From an uncultured Flavobacterium sp. (GTDB lineage: Bacteria; Bacteroidota; Bacteroidia; Flavobacteriales; Flavobacteriaceae): a DNA stretch of 50,200 nt. Below, piece by piece: positions 1-7,824 of the stretch (position 1 is the stretch's first letter; each line of letters opens with the position of its first letter). Location: positions 1-50,200 of the forward strand of contig NZ_CAMIHH010000013.1 in NCBI RefSeq assembly GCF_946220915.1, read 5' to 3'. Made by a program: the position numbers and the translations under genes. The notes under the pieces are model-generated. The model ran no database searches and was not told where the DNA came from. It worked only from the letters and a program-made list of their open reading frames with translations.

Positions 1-61
1 CCTGAGCCGAACATATGAGACCAAATATTAACGCTAATGCAACAAATAGTAACTTTGTCAT
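1..61 (-). CDS. Start of an unidentified secreted protein (partial)
   Basis: Only the first 20 codons lie in the window; the gene runs off the left edge. The ATG at 59-61 opens a typical Sec signal peptide: MTK, then a hydrophobic run (LLFVALALIFGLI), then CSAQ, with cleavage most likely after CSA. The Cys is preceded by Ile, so it is not a good lipobox. The start lies 5 bp beyond the stop of the DUF2891 gene on the same strand, so the two are probably co-transcribed. Function cannot be told from this fragment. Confidence 0.6.
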   Translation of the reverse strand, partial: MTKLLFVALALIFGLICSAQ

Positions 62-66
62 ATTTA

Positions 67-1119
67 TTAGTTTTCATTATCAAACGCATACAATGCAAAC
101 GATGCCAGCCAGTGCTCCCCTTCGTAATTTCCGTCTGTAACTGAAGGCAGGGAATACGCGAGGTGCTTATCTGCCAGTACTTTTAAGTGGCTGAACTGCT
201 TTGGGTATTGCTTTGCCAGATAGTAAAAATTCCAAGCCCGGCTAAAGTTGAGGCCGTCAAGGTGCACGAGGTGGCCATCGGTCCTGTCAGATACTTTTCC
301 TGGTTCCCATGCAAAACCTTTGTCGAATAGCTGCGGGGCAAAATCCTTCAGCCATTTCAGGAAATCCTTTTCCGGCATTACGCGCTGCATGATACCGATT
401 TCTTCCATGCAGGGCGACAGGAAGTTAGTACCGCTGGGTTCCCAGTTGAACGGGCAGCCAGCATCATTTTGAAACAAGCGCAACGCATTTTCGCGGATAC
501 TGTTTTGTAACGGAATGTTTTTGGCATGTAAGGCATAATCCCATGCCAGGTTAAGGCCAAAAGCAGTGTTGGTATGGGTACCGTTGCGCAGGGGATAATT
601 AAGCTTAGGAAGAAATTCGATGTAGCGGTTGGCCAGCAATGCAGTCAATGGCTGCAGATTGACTGCAAGCTCTTTTGCAAAAGGCTCATTATACGTGTCA
701 AGTTCCTGCTGTAGCTTTAGCAGCCATGCCCAGCCATAGGTACGCTCGTATGATTTTTCATGTTCCCTGCTGAGGTAAGCCACTTCTGCCCCTATATTTT
801 CTTTAGACAGATTGGCCTTTAGCTTATTGATGGTCTCCTGCCTATTGTCGAGATTGGGGAATTTCTTCAGCAGGTATACCAGGCTCCAATGGCCGTGAAC
901 CGAAGAATGCCAGTCGAAGCAGCCATAAAAAGCGGGGTGCAGCGTTTTGGGCCCGGCTATCTCAGTAGAGTCGGCAAGCAGCTGGCTAAGCTTATTGGGG
1001 TATTCCTGCTGCAAGCATTTTAAAGGCAGTATAGCGAGGTCGTTGGCCTGCTTTTGGGTGAGCTGCTGTGAAAAAGCGAATGCGGTTGTAAAAAGCAATA
1101 GGAAGGAGAGGTGTTTCAT
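67..1119 (-). CDS. DUF2891 family secreted protein
   Basis: The 350-residue protein begins with a Sec signal peptide (residues 1-17, ending AFAFS before Gln18). The mature part resembles the DUF2891 family. It is rich in Trp and His and carries stretches such as YGCFDWHSSVHGHW (about 65-78), RTYGWAWLLKLQQEL (about 126-140) and LSPCMEEIGIM (about 233-243), which suit an all-helical, (alpha/alpha)-toroid-like fold. The family is broadly found in bacteria and its biochemical role is not established; a periplasmic carbohydrate-related role is only a guess from the fold. It probably forms an operon with the secreted gene starting 5 bp downstream. A weak TATATTTA box lies just upstream. Family assignment is fairly sure, function unknown. 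Confidence 0.8.
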   Translation of the reverse strand: MKHLSFLLLFTTAFAFSQQLTQKQANDLAILPLKCLQQEYPNKLSQLLADSTEIAGPKTLHPAFYGCFDWHSSVHGHWSLVYLLKKFPNLDNRQETINKLKANLSKENIGAEVAYLSREHEKSYERTYGWAWLLKLQQELDTYNEPFAKELAVNLQPLTALLANRYIEFLPKLNYPLRNGTHTNTAFGLNLAWDYALHAKNIPLQNSIRENALRLFQNDAGCPFNWEPSGTNFLSPCMEEIGIMQRVMPEKDFLKWLKDFAPQLFDKGFAWEPGKVSDRTDGHLVHLDGLNFSRAWNFYYLAKQYPKQFSHLKVLADKHLAYSLPSVTDGNYEGEHWLASFALYAFDNEN

Positions 1120-1207
1120 GGGTGATTTTTGTGATTTTAAATATAGGAAGATTTTGCGGATAATAGAGCGAAAAGCTTCACTCCCTGCCGGTTAGTTCTC
1201 ACCCCAG

Positions 1208-1226
1208 CCCTCTCCAAAGGAGAGGG
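1208..1226. repeat. GC-rich palindrome
   Basis: A perfect 8-bp inverted repeat, CCCTCTCC-AAA-GGAGAGGG, sits in the 184-bp gap between the DUF2891 gene and the small plus-strand gene. Palindromes of this kind are scattered between genes in many flavobacterial genomes. It could act as a transcript-end hairpin or be an inert dispersed repeat; there is no T-tract on either side. Confidence 0.6.
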
Positions 1227-1252
1227 AGTCGTAACGTAATACTCAGCCGTCA

Positions 1253-1285
1253 TTGTACAGTATAGCTATTTACTTTGTAACTTTG
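1253..1285 (+). promoter_or_regulatory. Flavobacterial promoter for the small conserved gene
   Basis: TTG at 1253-1255 and TAACTTTG at 1278-1285 are separated by 22 bp, matching the Bacteroidota -33/-7 consensus (TTG and TAnnTTTG). The ATG at 1304 follows at a normal distance. The same stretch contains short degenerate repeats of the type CTTTGYAACT. Confidence 0.6.
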
Positions 1286-1303
1286 CAACTCTGCAACTAC
1301 AAA

Positions 1304-1537
1304 ATGAGAAAAATAAAACTGATTTGGGATTTCCGGGGGGAGGCATCGGCTAAAACAGCCGAACACCACGAAAAGCACCTAAAAGAATATATCGTCATTG
1401 AGAAACTCCCGCTAAACATTACTGGCTTTGATGTATTGAGTGAAATGCACGCCATTGCCTGGATGGTGGTTACCGACGATCACATGATTACTGTACGGGA
1501 CGCGCTAAAGCCACACAGGGGGGAAATTTTTGGTTGA
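1304..1537 (+). CDS. Small conserved Bacteroidota protein
   Basis: The 77-residue soluble protein starts MRKIKLIWDFRG and contains EHHEKHLKEYIV and MHAIAWMVV. I recognise the general sequence style as a small protein seen in many Bacteroidota genomes with no known function, but I cannot name a domain. The reading frame extends upstream to a TTG at 1253, but that codon is the -33 element of a good promoter, so the ATG at 1304 is preferred. It is convergent with recQ, and a GC-rich palindromic element fills the space between the two stops. No signal peptide or membrane segment is visible. Confidence 0.65.
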   Translation: MRKIKLIWDFRGEASAKTAEHHEKHLKEYIVIEKLPLNITGFDVLSEMHAIAWMVVTDDHMITVRDALKPHRGEIFG

Positions 1538-1540
1538 CCA

Positions 1541-1629
1541 AGCCCCCTAACCCCCGAAGGGGGAACTCAAGGTATTCCCCTAATTTTGGCATGAGTAAGA
1601 ATGCCCCCTTAGGGGGTTGGGGGGGGGCT
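1541..1629. repeat. Compound GC-rich palindromic element between convergent genes
   Basis: The element has two inner hairpins, CCCCCGAAGGGGG (1551-1563) and CCCCCTTAGGGGG (1604-1616). They are bracketed by imperfect outer inverted repeats, AGCCCCCTAACCCCC (1541-1555) and GGGGGTTGGGGGGGGGCT (1612-1629). The right end touches the recQ stop codon. Its position between two convergent stops suggests that it works as a bidirectional terminator or is a dispersed palindromic repeat, of a kind common in Bacteroidota. Confidence 0.65.
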
Positions 1630-3827
1630 CAATTCGCTACCTCACTGATAAATTTAATACGCATTAATCGCAATTCCTCAGTGTCATATTCGCCGTCAAA
1701 TTCCTTTAGCGCCTCTTTAATGCTGTCATTCTCGCTTTCCATGTAATAATCCTGTATCTCTTCCTGCTGGTCCTCATCCAGTATCTCATCGATCCAGTAG
1801 GTGATGTTCAGCTTGGTGCCGGAATACACGATCTGTTCCATTTCTTTAAGCAGGGCATCCATGTCCAGGCCTTTGGCTTTGGCAATGTCATTCAGCGAAA
1901 GCTTGCGGTCAATATTCTGTATGATATATAACTTGAGCCCTGAATTTGCGCCTGTGGATTTTACAACAAGGTCGTCCGGACGTATAATATCATTGTCTGC
2001 CACATAGCTGGCTATCAACTCAACAAAGTCCCTGCCGTATTTTTTAGCCTTGCCTTCGCCTACCCCATGTACATTACCAAGTTCATCCAGCGATATGGGA
2101 TATTTAAGCGCCATATCCTCCAATGAAGGGTCCTGGAACACAACAAACGGCGGTACACCCAGCTTTTTGGCAACCTTTTTCCGAAGGTCACGCAGCATGC
2201 CCATCAGTACCTCATCAGCAGTGCCGGACGATTTGGATGCAGTTACCGTTGCCTCCTCGTCGGTTTCATTAAAGTCGTGGTCTTCGCTCATCAGGAACGA
2301 CGCGGGATTTTTAATAAATCCTGTACCTTTTTCAGTCAGCTTGAGTACCCCATAGGATTCAATGTCTTTTGAAAGATATCCTTCTACCAGCACCTGCCTT
2401 ATAAGTGCCATCCAGTATTTTTCGTCGAGGTCTTTACCAATGCCAAAAAAGTTCTGGGCATCGGTGCGGTGCGCTTTTATTACAGCATTGATCTTACCGG
2501 TAAGCGTGAATATTACCTCTTTCGATTTGTACAGCTGTTTTGTATCCCTTACAACCTCAAGCAGTGTTACCACGTTGTCCCTGGCTTCCACTTTCTTTTT
2601 CGGGTTGCGTACATTATCATCCATATCGGCCCCTTCGCCGGTTTCTTCATCAAACTCCTCACCAAAATAATGCAGCAGGAACTTGCGGCGCGACATGGAG
2701 GTTTCGGCATAGGCCACTACTTCCTGCAACAGCGCAAATCCAATTTCCTGCTCGGCTACAGGTTTGCCCGACATGAATTTTTCGAGCTTTTCAATGTCTT
2801 TATACGAATAATAGGCCATGCAATGCCCTTCTCCGCCATCGCGGCCTGCACGACCGGTTTCCTGGTAATAGCTTTCCAGTGATTTCGGAATATCGTGGTG
2901 TATCACAAATCGCACGTCCGGCTTGTCAATTCCCATACCGAAAGCGATGGTTGCCACAACAACGTCTACATCTTCCATCAGGAACATATCCTGGTGCCGG
3001 GCGCGTGTTTTAGCATCCAGCCCCGCATGGTAAGGAACTGCGCTTATGCCGTTAACCTGTAATACCTGCGCTATCTCCTCTACCTTTTTGCGGCTCAGGC
3101 AATAGATAACGCCCGACTTGCCTTTGTGCAGGCGAATGAACCTTATGATGTCCGATTCTACATTTTTCGTTTTTGGGCGCACCTCGTAATATAAATTGGG
3201 CCTGTTGAACGATGCCTTGAACGTATTGGCATCGGTCATGTCGAGGTTTTTAAGGATGTCTTCCTGCACTTTGGGCGTTGCGGTTGCGGTAAGCCCAATA
3301 ACCGGCACATCGGCCAGTTGCTGTATGATGCTTTTAAGGTTGCGGTATTCAGGACGGAAGTCATGCCCCCACTCCGAGATGCAATGCGCCTCATCGATGG
3401 CCACAAAAGAAAGTGGCACACCCTGCAGGAACGAAACGTATTCTTCCTTTGTGAGCGACTCGGGCGCAACATATAAAAGCTTGGTAAGGCCGGATGTAAT
3501 ATCCTTTTTTACCTGGCTGATTTCTGTTTTGGTCAGGGATGAGTTGAGCACATGGGCAATGCCGGTTTCCGAGGATAGGCTGCGGATGGCATCTACCTGG
3601 TTTTTCATGAGGGCTATGAGCGGCGAGACCACGATCGCGGTACCGTCGAGCACCAGCGCCGGCAACTGGTAACACAGTGATTTTCCCCCTCCCGTGGGCA
3701 TGATCACAAAGGTGTTATTGCCATGGATAATGCTCTTTACAACATCTTCCTGTAGGCCTTTGAAAGTGTTAAAACCAAAATACTTTTTTAACTCTTTATG
3801 TAAGTCAATTTCGGCCAATTTCATCAT
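1629..3827 (-). CDS. recQ: ATP-dependent DNA helicase RecQ
   Basis: This 732-residue RecQ-family 3'-5' helicase acts in recombinational repair. Visible motifs are Walker A (PTGGGKSLCYQLPA, about 44-57), DEAH box (145-148), GLTATAT (178-184) and motif VI QETGRAGRDG (322-331). An HRDC domain lies at about 538-612, followed by a roughly 120-residue C-terminal extension that resembles a helix-turn-helix tail. Unusually, the zinc subdomain (about 366-410) has no cysteine: positions that carry Cys in E. coli RecQ are Ser or acidic (ETSMSRRKFLLHYFGEEF, then ETGEGADMDD). The fold there may be metal-free. Start is at the first of two adjacent ATGs. A good promoter lies directly upstream, divergent from kdsD. 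Confidence 0.95.
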   Translation of the reverse strand: MMKLAEIDLHKELKKYFGFNTFKGLQEDVVKSIIHGNNTFVIMPTGGGKSLCYQLPALVLDGTAIVVSPLIALMKNQVDAIRSLSSETGIAHVLNSSLTKTEISQVKKDITSGLTKLLYVAPESLTKEEYVSFLQGVPLSFVAIDEAHCISEWGHDFRPEYRNLKSIIQQLADVPVIGLTATATPKVQEDILKNLDMTDANTFKASFNRPNLYYEVRPKTKNVESDIIRFIRLHKGKSGVIYCLSRKKVEEIAQVLQVNGISAVPYHAGLDAKTRARHQDMFLMEDVDVVVATIAFGMGIDKPDVRFVIHHDIPKSLESYYQETGRAGRDGGEGHCMAYYSYKDIEKLEKFMSGKPVAEQEIGFALLQEVVAYAETSMSRRKFLLHYFGEEFDEETGEGADMDDNVRNPKKKVEARDNVVTLLEVVRDTKQLYKSKEVIFTLTGKINAVIKAHRTDAQNFFGIGKDLDEKYWMALIRQVLVEGYLSKDIESYGVLKLTEKGTGFIKNPASFLMSEDHDFNETDEEATVTASKSSGTADEVLMGMLRDLRKKVAKKLGVPPFVVFQDPSLEDMALKYPISLDELGNVHGVGEGKAKKYGRDFVELIASYVADNDIIRPDDLVVKSTGANSGLKLYIIQNIDRKLSLNDIAKAKGLDMDALLKEMEQIVYSGTKLNITYWIDEILDEDQQEEIQDYYMESENDSIKEALKEFDGEYDTEELRLMRIKFISEVAN

Positions 3828-3846
3828 TTATTAATTGTAATTTACA

Positions 3847-3854
3847 TAAATTTG
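3847..3854 (+). promoter_or_regulatory. -7 box for the kdsD operon
   Basis: TAAATTTG matches TAnnTTTG and lies 58 bp upstream of the TTG start of kdsD. No properly spaced TTG at -33 was found, so the call rests on the -7 box alone. Confidence 0.45.
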
Positions 3855-3861
3855 CACAACC

Positions 3862-3891
3862 TAAAGATACAAAAATCTTTAATATTTACAA
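3862..3891 (-). promoter_or_regulatory. recQ promoter
   Basis: On the minus strand, TTG (complement of 3889-3891) is followed after 19 bp by TATCTTTA (complement of 3862-3869), one base off TAnnTTTG. The recQ ATG lies 34 bp downstream. It overlaps the kdsD leader region on the opposite strand. Confidence 0.5.
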
Positions 3892-3912
3892 CTTTTTAAA
3901 CATTTCATCCGT

Positions 3913-4878
3913 TTGACCAACAAAGCCGAGATATTGGCATCTGCCAAAAAAACCCTCCTTTCTGAAAGCGAGAGCATTGCAAACCTGGTAAACTACCTTG
4001 ACGATGATTTCGCAAAAGCTGTTGAGATCATTTACAATGCCACAGCCCGCGTGGTAGTAACAGGCATCGGCAAGAGTGCCATCATTGCAGCCAAGATAGT
4101 GGCATCGCTCAATTCTACCGGCACCCCTTCCCTGTTCCTTCACGCGGCAGAAGCCATACATGGCGACCTCGGCATGGTGCAGCCCGGCGATGTGGTAATA
4201 TGCATTTCCAAAAGTGGCAACAGCCCCGAGATAAAAGTTCTCGTCCCCCTGCTGAAACGCTTTGGCAATACGCTCATTGGGATGACCGCCAACAAAGAAT
4301 CATTTTTAGGAAAAGGATCCGACGTCGTGCTTAATGCGTATGTAGCCGCAGAGGCCGACCCTAACAACCTGGCCCCGACAAACAGCACCACTGCACAGCT
4401 GGCACTTGGCGATGCGCTTACCGTATGCCTTATTGAGATGCGGGGATTTAAAAGCGAGGATTTTGCCAAATACCATCCGGGAGGCGCATTGGGCAAAAAA
4501 CTGCTGCTCCGGGTGGGCGACATGCTCGACGGTACCCATATGCCTATGGTATCGCCCGATTGCAGCATCAAGAAGGCGATCGTGGAAATCTCGGAGAAAA
4601 GACTGGGCGTTACGGCAGTCATTGAAAACAACAAAATTATAGGCATCATTACCGATGGCGACATCAGGCGGATGCTTGCCGACAGGGACAACATAGCAGG
4701 CGTTACGGCTGCGGACATCATGACCAAATCACCCAAAACGATAAAGTCGACTGATATGGCCGCAGACGCACTTAATACAATGGAAAATTACTCGATTACG
4801 CAGTTGGTCGTAGCCGATGACGGCGAGTATAAAGGGATATTGCACCTGCATGACATTTTAAAGGAAGGGATTGTATAA
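3913..4878 (+). CDS. kdsD: Arabinose-5-phosphate isomerase (KpsF/GutQ family)
   Basis: The enzyme converts ribulose 5-phosphate to arabinose 5-phosphate, the first committed step to Kdo of lipopolysaccharide. An N-terminal SIS sugar-isomerase domain (about 30-175) carries GIGKS (51-55) and SKSGNSPE (99-106). Two CBS domains follow (about 205-321, e.g. GIITDGDIRRM). The 321 residues are the normal length for the family. There is no in-frame ATG at the right place: the frame begins with TTG at 3913, giving MTNKAEILASAKKTL as usual for relatives, so a TTG start is likely. The gene heads an operon with tatC, an AhpD-like gene and lptB; its stop abuts the tatC ATG. Confidence 0.92.
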   Translation: MTNKAEILASAKKTLLSESESIANLVNYLDDDFAKAVEIIYNATARVVVTGIGKSAIIAAKIVASLNSTGTPSLFLHAAEAIHGDLGMVQPGDVVICISKSGNSPEIKVLVPLLKRFGNTLIGMTANKESFLGKGSDVVLNAYVAAEADPNNLAPTNSTTAQLALGDALTVCLIEMRGFKSEDFAKYHPGGALGKKLLLRVGDMLDGTHMPMVSPDCSIKKAIVEISEKRLGVTAVIENNKIIGIITDGDIRRMLADRDNIAGVTAADIMTKSPKTIKSTDMAADALNTMENYSITQLVVADDGEYKGILHLHDILKEGIV

Positions 4879-5706
4879 ATGGCAAAAAATAAGAATAGCG
4901 GAGGCGAAATGTCCTTCCTCGACCATCTGGAAGAATTGCGCTGGCTGCTGGTGCGCGCCAGCATTGCCATAATCATTGGGGCCTGTGTAGCATTTGCCTT
5001 CAGCCGGTTTATTTTTGACAATATTATTTTTGCCCCAAAAAAGTCGGATTTCATTACGTACCGCATTTTTTGCGACCTGGCAAATAAATATGACCTTGAC
5101 AAAAGCTTTTGTGTAACCGAAATCCCTTTCGAGATACAAAACCGTACGATGGACGGGCAGTTTACTACTGATATCTGGACATCGGTTACTGCCGGGCTCA
5201 TCCTGGTTTTCCCCTATATATTGTACCTGATCTGGCGTTTTATAAGCCCTGCGCTTTATGAAAAGGAAAAAAAATATGCCGTTGCATTCATCCTGTCTAC
5301 ATCGCTGCTTTTCTTTTTAGGCGTACTGTTCGGTTATTTCCTCATCATGCCGCTATCCATCAACTTCCTGGCAAATTACACCATAAGTGACGTAGTGAAG
5401 AACGATGTTGACCTTGCCTCCTACCTTAGCCTGATAAAAACCACGGTATTATCATGCGGCCTTGTTTTCGAACTGCCCATAATTATTTATTTCCTTGCGA
5501 AGCTTGGGCTCGTAACGGCTGCCTTCCTGAGAAAATACAGGCGGTATGCATATGTGATCATCCTTATCCTGGCCGCCGTGGTTACACCGCCGGATGTTGT
5601 AAGCCAGATGATCGTTACCATACCACTGGTGATACTTTTTGAAATAAGCATTTTCATTGCGGCGCGTATTAATAAGAATAAAGAAAAAGAACTTGCAAAT
5701 GGCTGA
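4879..5706 (+). CDS. tatC: Twin-arginine translocase subunit TatC
   Basis: TatC is the inner-membrane receptor for twin-arginine signal peptides in the Tat export pathway, which moves folded proteins. The 275-residue protein starts with the hallmark MSFLDHLEELRW (about 11-22) followed by six hydrophobic segments. It includes the conserved periplasmic loop and FILSTSLLFFLGVLFGYF, and a final VVTPPDVVSQ motif. It carries a longer first periplasmic loop, as in Bacteroidota TatC. It starts at the base following the kdsD stop and overlaps the next gene by 8 bp, so translation is probably coupled. No tatA/tatB gene lies in the window. Confidence 0.95.
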   Translation: MAKNKNSGGEMSFLDHLEELRWLLVRASIAIIIGACVAFAFSRFIFDNIIFAPKKSDFITYRIFCDLANKYDLDKSFCVTEIPFEIQNRTMDGQFTTDIWTSVTAGLILVFPYILYLIWRFISPALYEKEKKYAVAFILSTSLLFFLGVLFGYFLIMPLSINFLANYTISDVVKNDVDLASYLSLIKTTVLSCGLVFELPIIIYFLAKLGLVTAAFLRKYRRYAYVIILILAAVVTPPDVVSQMIVTIPLVILFEISIFIAARINKNKEKELANG

Positions 5707-6061
5707 CCTGGTACAGGAATTTAACGACTACCGCCAAAAGATGAACGATAAGCTGCTGGCGGATAATAATAAAATCATAAAGCGTATCTTTAACCTGGAT
5801 ACCAATGCCTACATGGAGGGAGCACTCGACGTGAAGACCAAGGAGCTGCTGGGCCTGGTGGCCTCGACGGTACTGCGTTGCGACGACTGCATTAAGTACC
5901 ACCTTGAAACCTCCTACAAAGAAGGCCTGACCAAAGAGCAGGTCATGGAGGCGCTGGGCATTGCCACCCTTGTAGGCGGAACAATAGTAATACCGCACCT
6001 TCGCCGTGCCTACGAATTTTGGGAGGCGCTGGAACAACAAAATCCGGAAACCACTGTTTAA
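5699..6061 (+). CDS. Carboxymuconolactone decarboxylase/AhpD-like protein
   Basis: This is a 120-residue all-helical CMD-family protein with the AhpD-type redox motif C61-D-D-C64 followed by His68 (RCDDCIKYH). In AhpD this motif carries out peroxidase-linked thiol chemistry; the substrate of this protein is unknown. The ATG at 5699 gives the usual family start (MADLVQEF) and overlaps the end of tatC by 8 bp. The frame is open further upstream into tatC, but that extension is not family-like. Its place between tatC and lptB suggests co-expression with envelope biogenesis, not a direct shared pathway. Confidence 0.85.
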   Translation: MADLVQEFNDYRQKMNDKLLADNNKIIKRIFNLDTNAYMEGALDVKTKELLGLVASTVLRCDDCIKYHLETSYKEGLTKEQVMEALGIATLVGGTIVIPHLRRAYEFWEALEQQNPETTV

Positions 6062-6078
6062 TCGTAAACGGGAAAAAC

Positions 6079-6867
6079 ATGAAGCTAAGAGCAGAGAATT
6101 TAGTTAAAACCTATAAAGGCCGCAGCGTTGTAAAAGGTATTTCCGTAGAGGTGAACCAAGGCGAGATCGTGGGGCTTTTAGGACCCAACGGTGCAGGAAA
6201 AACCACATCGTTCTACATGATCGTAGGGCTGGTAAAGCCAAACGCCGGGAAGATATACCTGGACAAGCAGGAAATAACCGATTTCCCCATGTACAAGCGT
6301 GCCCAGCACGGCATCGGTTACCTGGCGCAGGAGGCATCGGTATTTCGCAAGCTGAGCATTGAAGATAATATCATGAGCGTATTACAGCTTACCAAACTCA
6401 CGAAAGATGAGCAGGAGGCCAAGATGGAATCGCTCATTGAAGAATTTGCACTGAACCACATACGCACCAATCGCGGTGACCTGTTATCAGGTGGCGAGCG
6501 CAGGCGTACCGAAATAGCGCGCGCACTGGCGACCGACCCGAAATTCATCCTGCTTGATGAGCCATTTGCGGGGGTTGACCCCGTAGCGGTAGAAGACATA
6601 CAGCGCATTGTTGCACAGCTGAAAGACAAGAACATCGGCATCCTGATCACCGACCACAATGTACAGGAAACCCTTGCCATTACCGACAAGACCTACCTGA
6701 TGTTCGAAGGCGGCATCCTCAAGGCAGGCGTGCCCGATGAGCTGGTGCAGGATGAAATGGTACGCAAGGTATATCTTGGACAGAATTTCGAATTGCGCCG
6801 CAAGAAGATCGACTTCCACAAACCAAGGGCATCAGCACCTACAGAACCCGATCCTGAAAATTTTTAA
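6079..6867 (+). CDS. lptB: LPS export ABC transporter ATPase LptB
   Basis: LptB is the cytoplasmic ATPase of the LptB2FG complex, which extracts LPS from the inner membrane. Over 262 residues it shows Walker A GPNGAGKTT (35-43), the Q-loop, the signature LSGGERRR (136-143), Walker B FILLDEP (156-162) and the switch His in TDHN (191-194). There is a short charged C-terminal tail. The ATG at 6079 (MKLRAENLVKTYKG) is chosen over an open extension from 6019, which would overlap the previous gene and precede the normal family start. It is last in the kdsD-tatC-AhpD-like-lptB operon, 17 bp after the previous stop. The operon thus joins a Kdo precursor step with LPS export. Confidence 0.95.
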   Translation: MKLRAENLVKTYKGRSVVKGISVEVNQGEIVGLLGPNGAGKTTSFYMIVGLVKPNAGKIYLDKQEITDFPMYKRAQHGIGYLAQEASVFRKLSIEDNIMSVLQLTKLTKDEQEAKMESLIEEFALNHIRTNRGDLLSGGERRRTEIARALATDPKFILLDEPFAGVDPVAVEDIQRIVAQLKDKNIGILITDHNVQETLAITDKTYLMFEGGILKAGVPDELVQDEMVRKVYLGQNFELRRKKIDFHKPRASAPTEPDPENF

Positions 6868-6873
6868 AGCATA

Positions 6874-6901
6874 AAAGCCGTGTTCCTGTCGAAACGGCTT
6901 T
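6874..6901. terminator. Hairpin between lptB and the GH25 gene
   Basis: AAAGCCGT (6874-6881) pairs with ACGGCTTT (6894-6901) across a 12-nt loop. It lies 7 bp after the lptB stop, in the 93-bp gap between convergent genes. The T-run is short on both strands, so it would be a weak bidirectional terminator. Confidence 0.45.
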
Positions 6902-6960
6902 CATCTATCAATTGGCCTAACCAGCCTGCAATACTTGTTTAAAAGGCGTTAGGAGCCGTT

Positions 6961-7821
6961 TTATTTACACATTTTATGTAAGGAATCTAAATTCCCATTG
7001 TAAATGTTCACATCTACATTTCCTTCGATCCCTCCAACAGAGCCTTTATCTGTAAACTGCCAGAACAGCCATTCTTTTTTAATCTCATCGGCAAAAAAAC
7101 TGTAATTAGCAATCCACAGGCTATAGCCTTCAAATTCTTTCACTAAAAAATCAGTATAAAAGCTTTCGCCGCTATATAATATTGGCTTAATGCCGTAATG
7201 GGCCTCTACTTTGCTAAGCCATTTTTTCAGGCCGCTTTTCAGGCTGTCCATGCTTTGCCCTGCAGGTATTTTTTCGATGTCCAGTACCGGTGGCAGGTCG
7301 CCTTTATCGAGTTTTACCCGCTTTATAAAGGTTTCTGCCTGTTCGATGGAATTTTCGTCAGGGCGATAATAGTGGTAAGCGCCACGCATGAGGCCCGCTT
7401 TTTTAGCGCCGGCCCAGTTTTTTTTAAATTCGGAATCCAGCCCATCTTTTCCTGCCGTAGCCCTGATGAACACAAACTGCAAAGGGAATTCAGCTTTCCC
7501 GGCCATAAGGCTGTCCCATTCAATTTCTCCCTGGTAATGCGATACATCTATACCGTAAACCTTATCCTTATGTCGGCCCAATATCTCATAAATGCGCAAA
7601 TCTTCAATCTTTCGTTCTTCTTTAGTTAACGATTCGATTCGTTTGTTCGTTTTAAAACCCATCCAGTACAGTAACCCATGCCGGTATTGGTATACAGCTG
7701 CGGCAAGGAAAACCACAATAAGCAAAAGGAAAGAATACCGGAGTACTTTTCCAGATTTAGTTTTTGCCGGTTTCTTCGGTTTCGCCCTTTTCGGAGTGGG
7801 TTTGGGCGGCACGCGCTTCAT
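6961..7821 (-). CDS. Membrane-anchored GH25 lysozyme-like muramidase
   Basis: This 286-residue glycoside hydrolase family 25 protein is predicted to cut peptidoglycan glycan strands. A Lys/Pro-rich N-terminus (1-26) precedes one membrane segment (about 27-46), so the catalytic domain should face the periplasm while tethered to the inner membrane. GH25 landmarks are GIDVSHYQG (90-98), FIRATAG (118-124), GAYHYYRP (147-154), the catalytic PVLDIE (178-183), WIANY and WQFTDKG near the end. The Asp/Glu catalytic residues are present. It starts 3 bp after the pssA stop, so the two are an operon. The family is often phage- or defence-associated, but the anchor and context here suggest a housekeeping wall-remodelling role. 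Confidence 0.88.
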   Translation of the reverse strand: MKRVPPKPTPKRAKPKKPAKTKSGKVLRYSFLLLIVVFLAAAVYQYRHGLLYWMGFKTNKRIESLTKEERKIEDLRIYEILGRHKDKVYGIDVSHYQGEIEWDSLMAGKAEFPLQFVFIRATAGKDGLDSEFKKNWAGAKKAGLMRGAYHYYRPDENSIEQAETFIKRVKLDKGDLPPVLDIEKIPAGQSMDSLKSGLKKWLSKVEAHYGIKPILYSGESFYTDFLVKEFEGYSLWIANYSFFADEIKKEWLFWQFTDKGSVGGIEGNVDVNIYNGNLDSLHKMCK

Positions 7822-7824
7822 GTG

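Noticed and set aside
4140..4736. Minus-strand open frame of 198 codons inside kdsD
   Set aside because: Ser/Pro-rich antisense frame of a clear SIS-CBS protein; no promoter or family signal.
6961..7821. GH25 gene considered as a prophage endolysin
   Set aside because: It has an N-terminal membrane anchor, sits in an operon with pssA and no phage gene is nearby.
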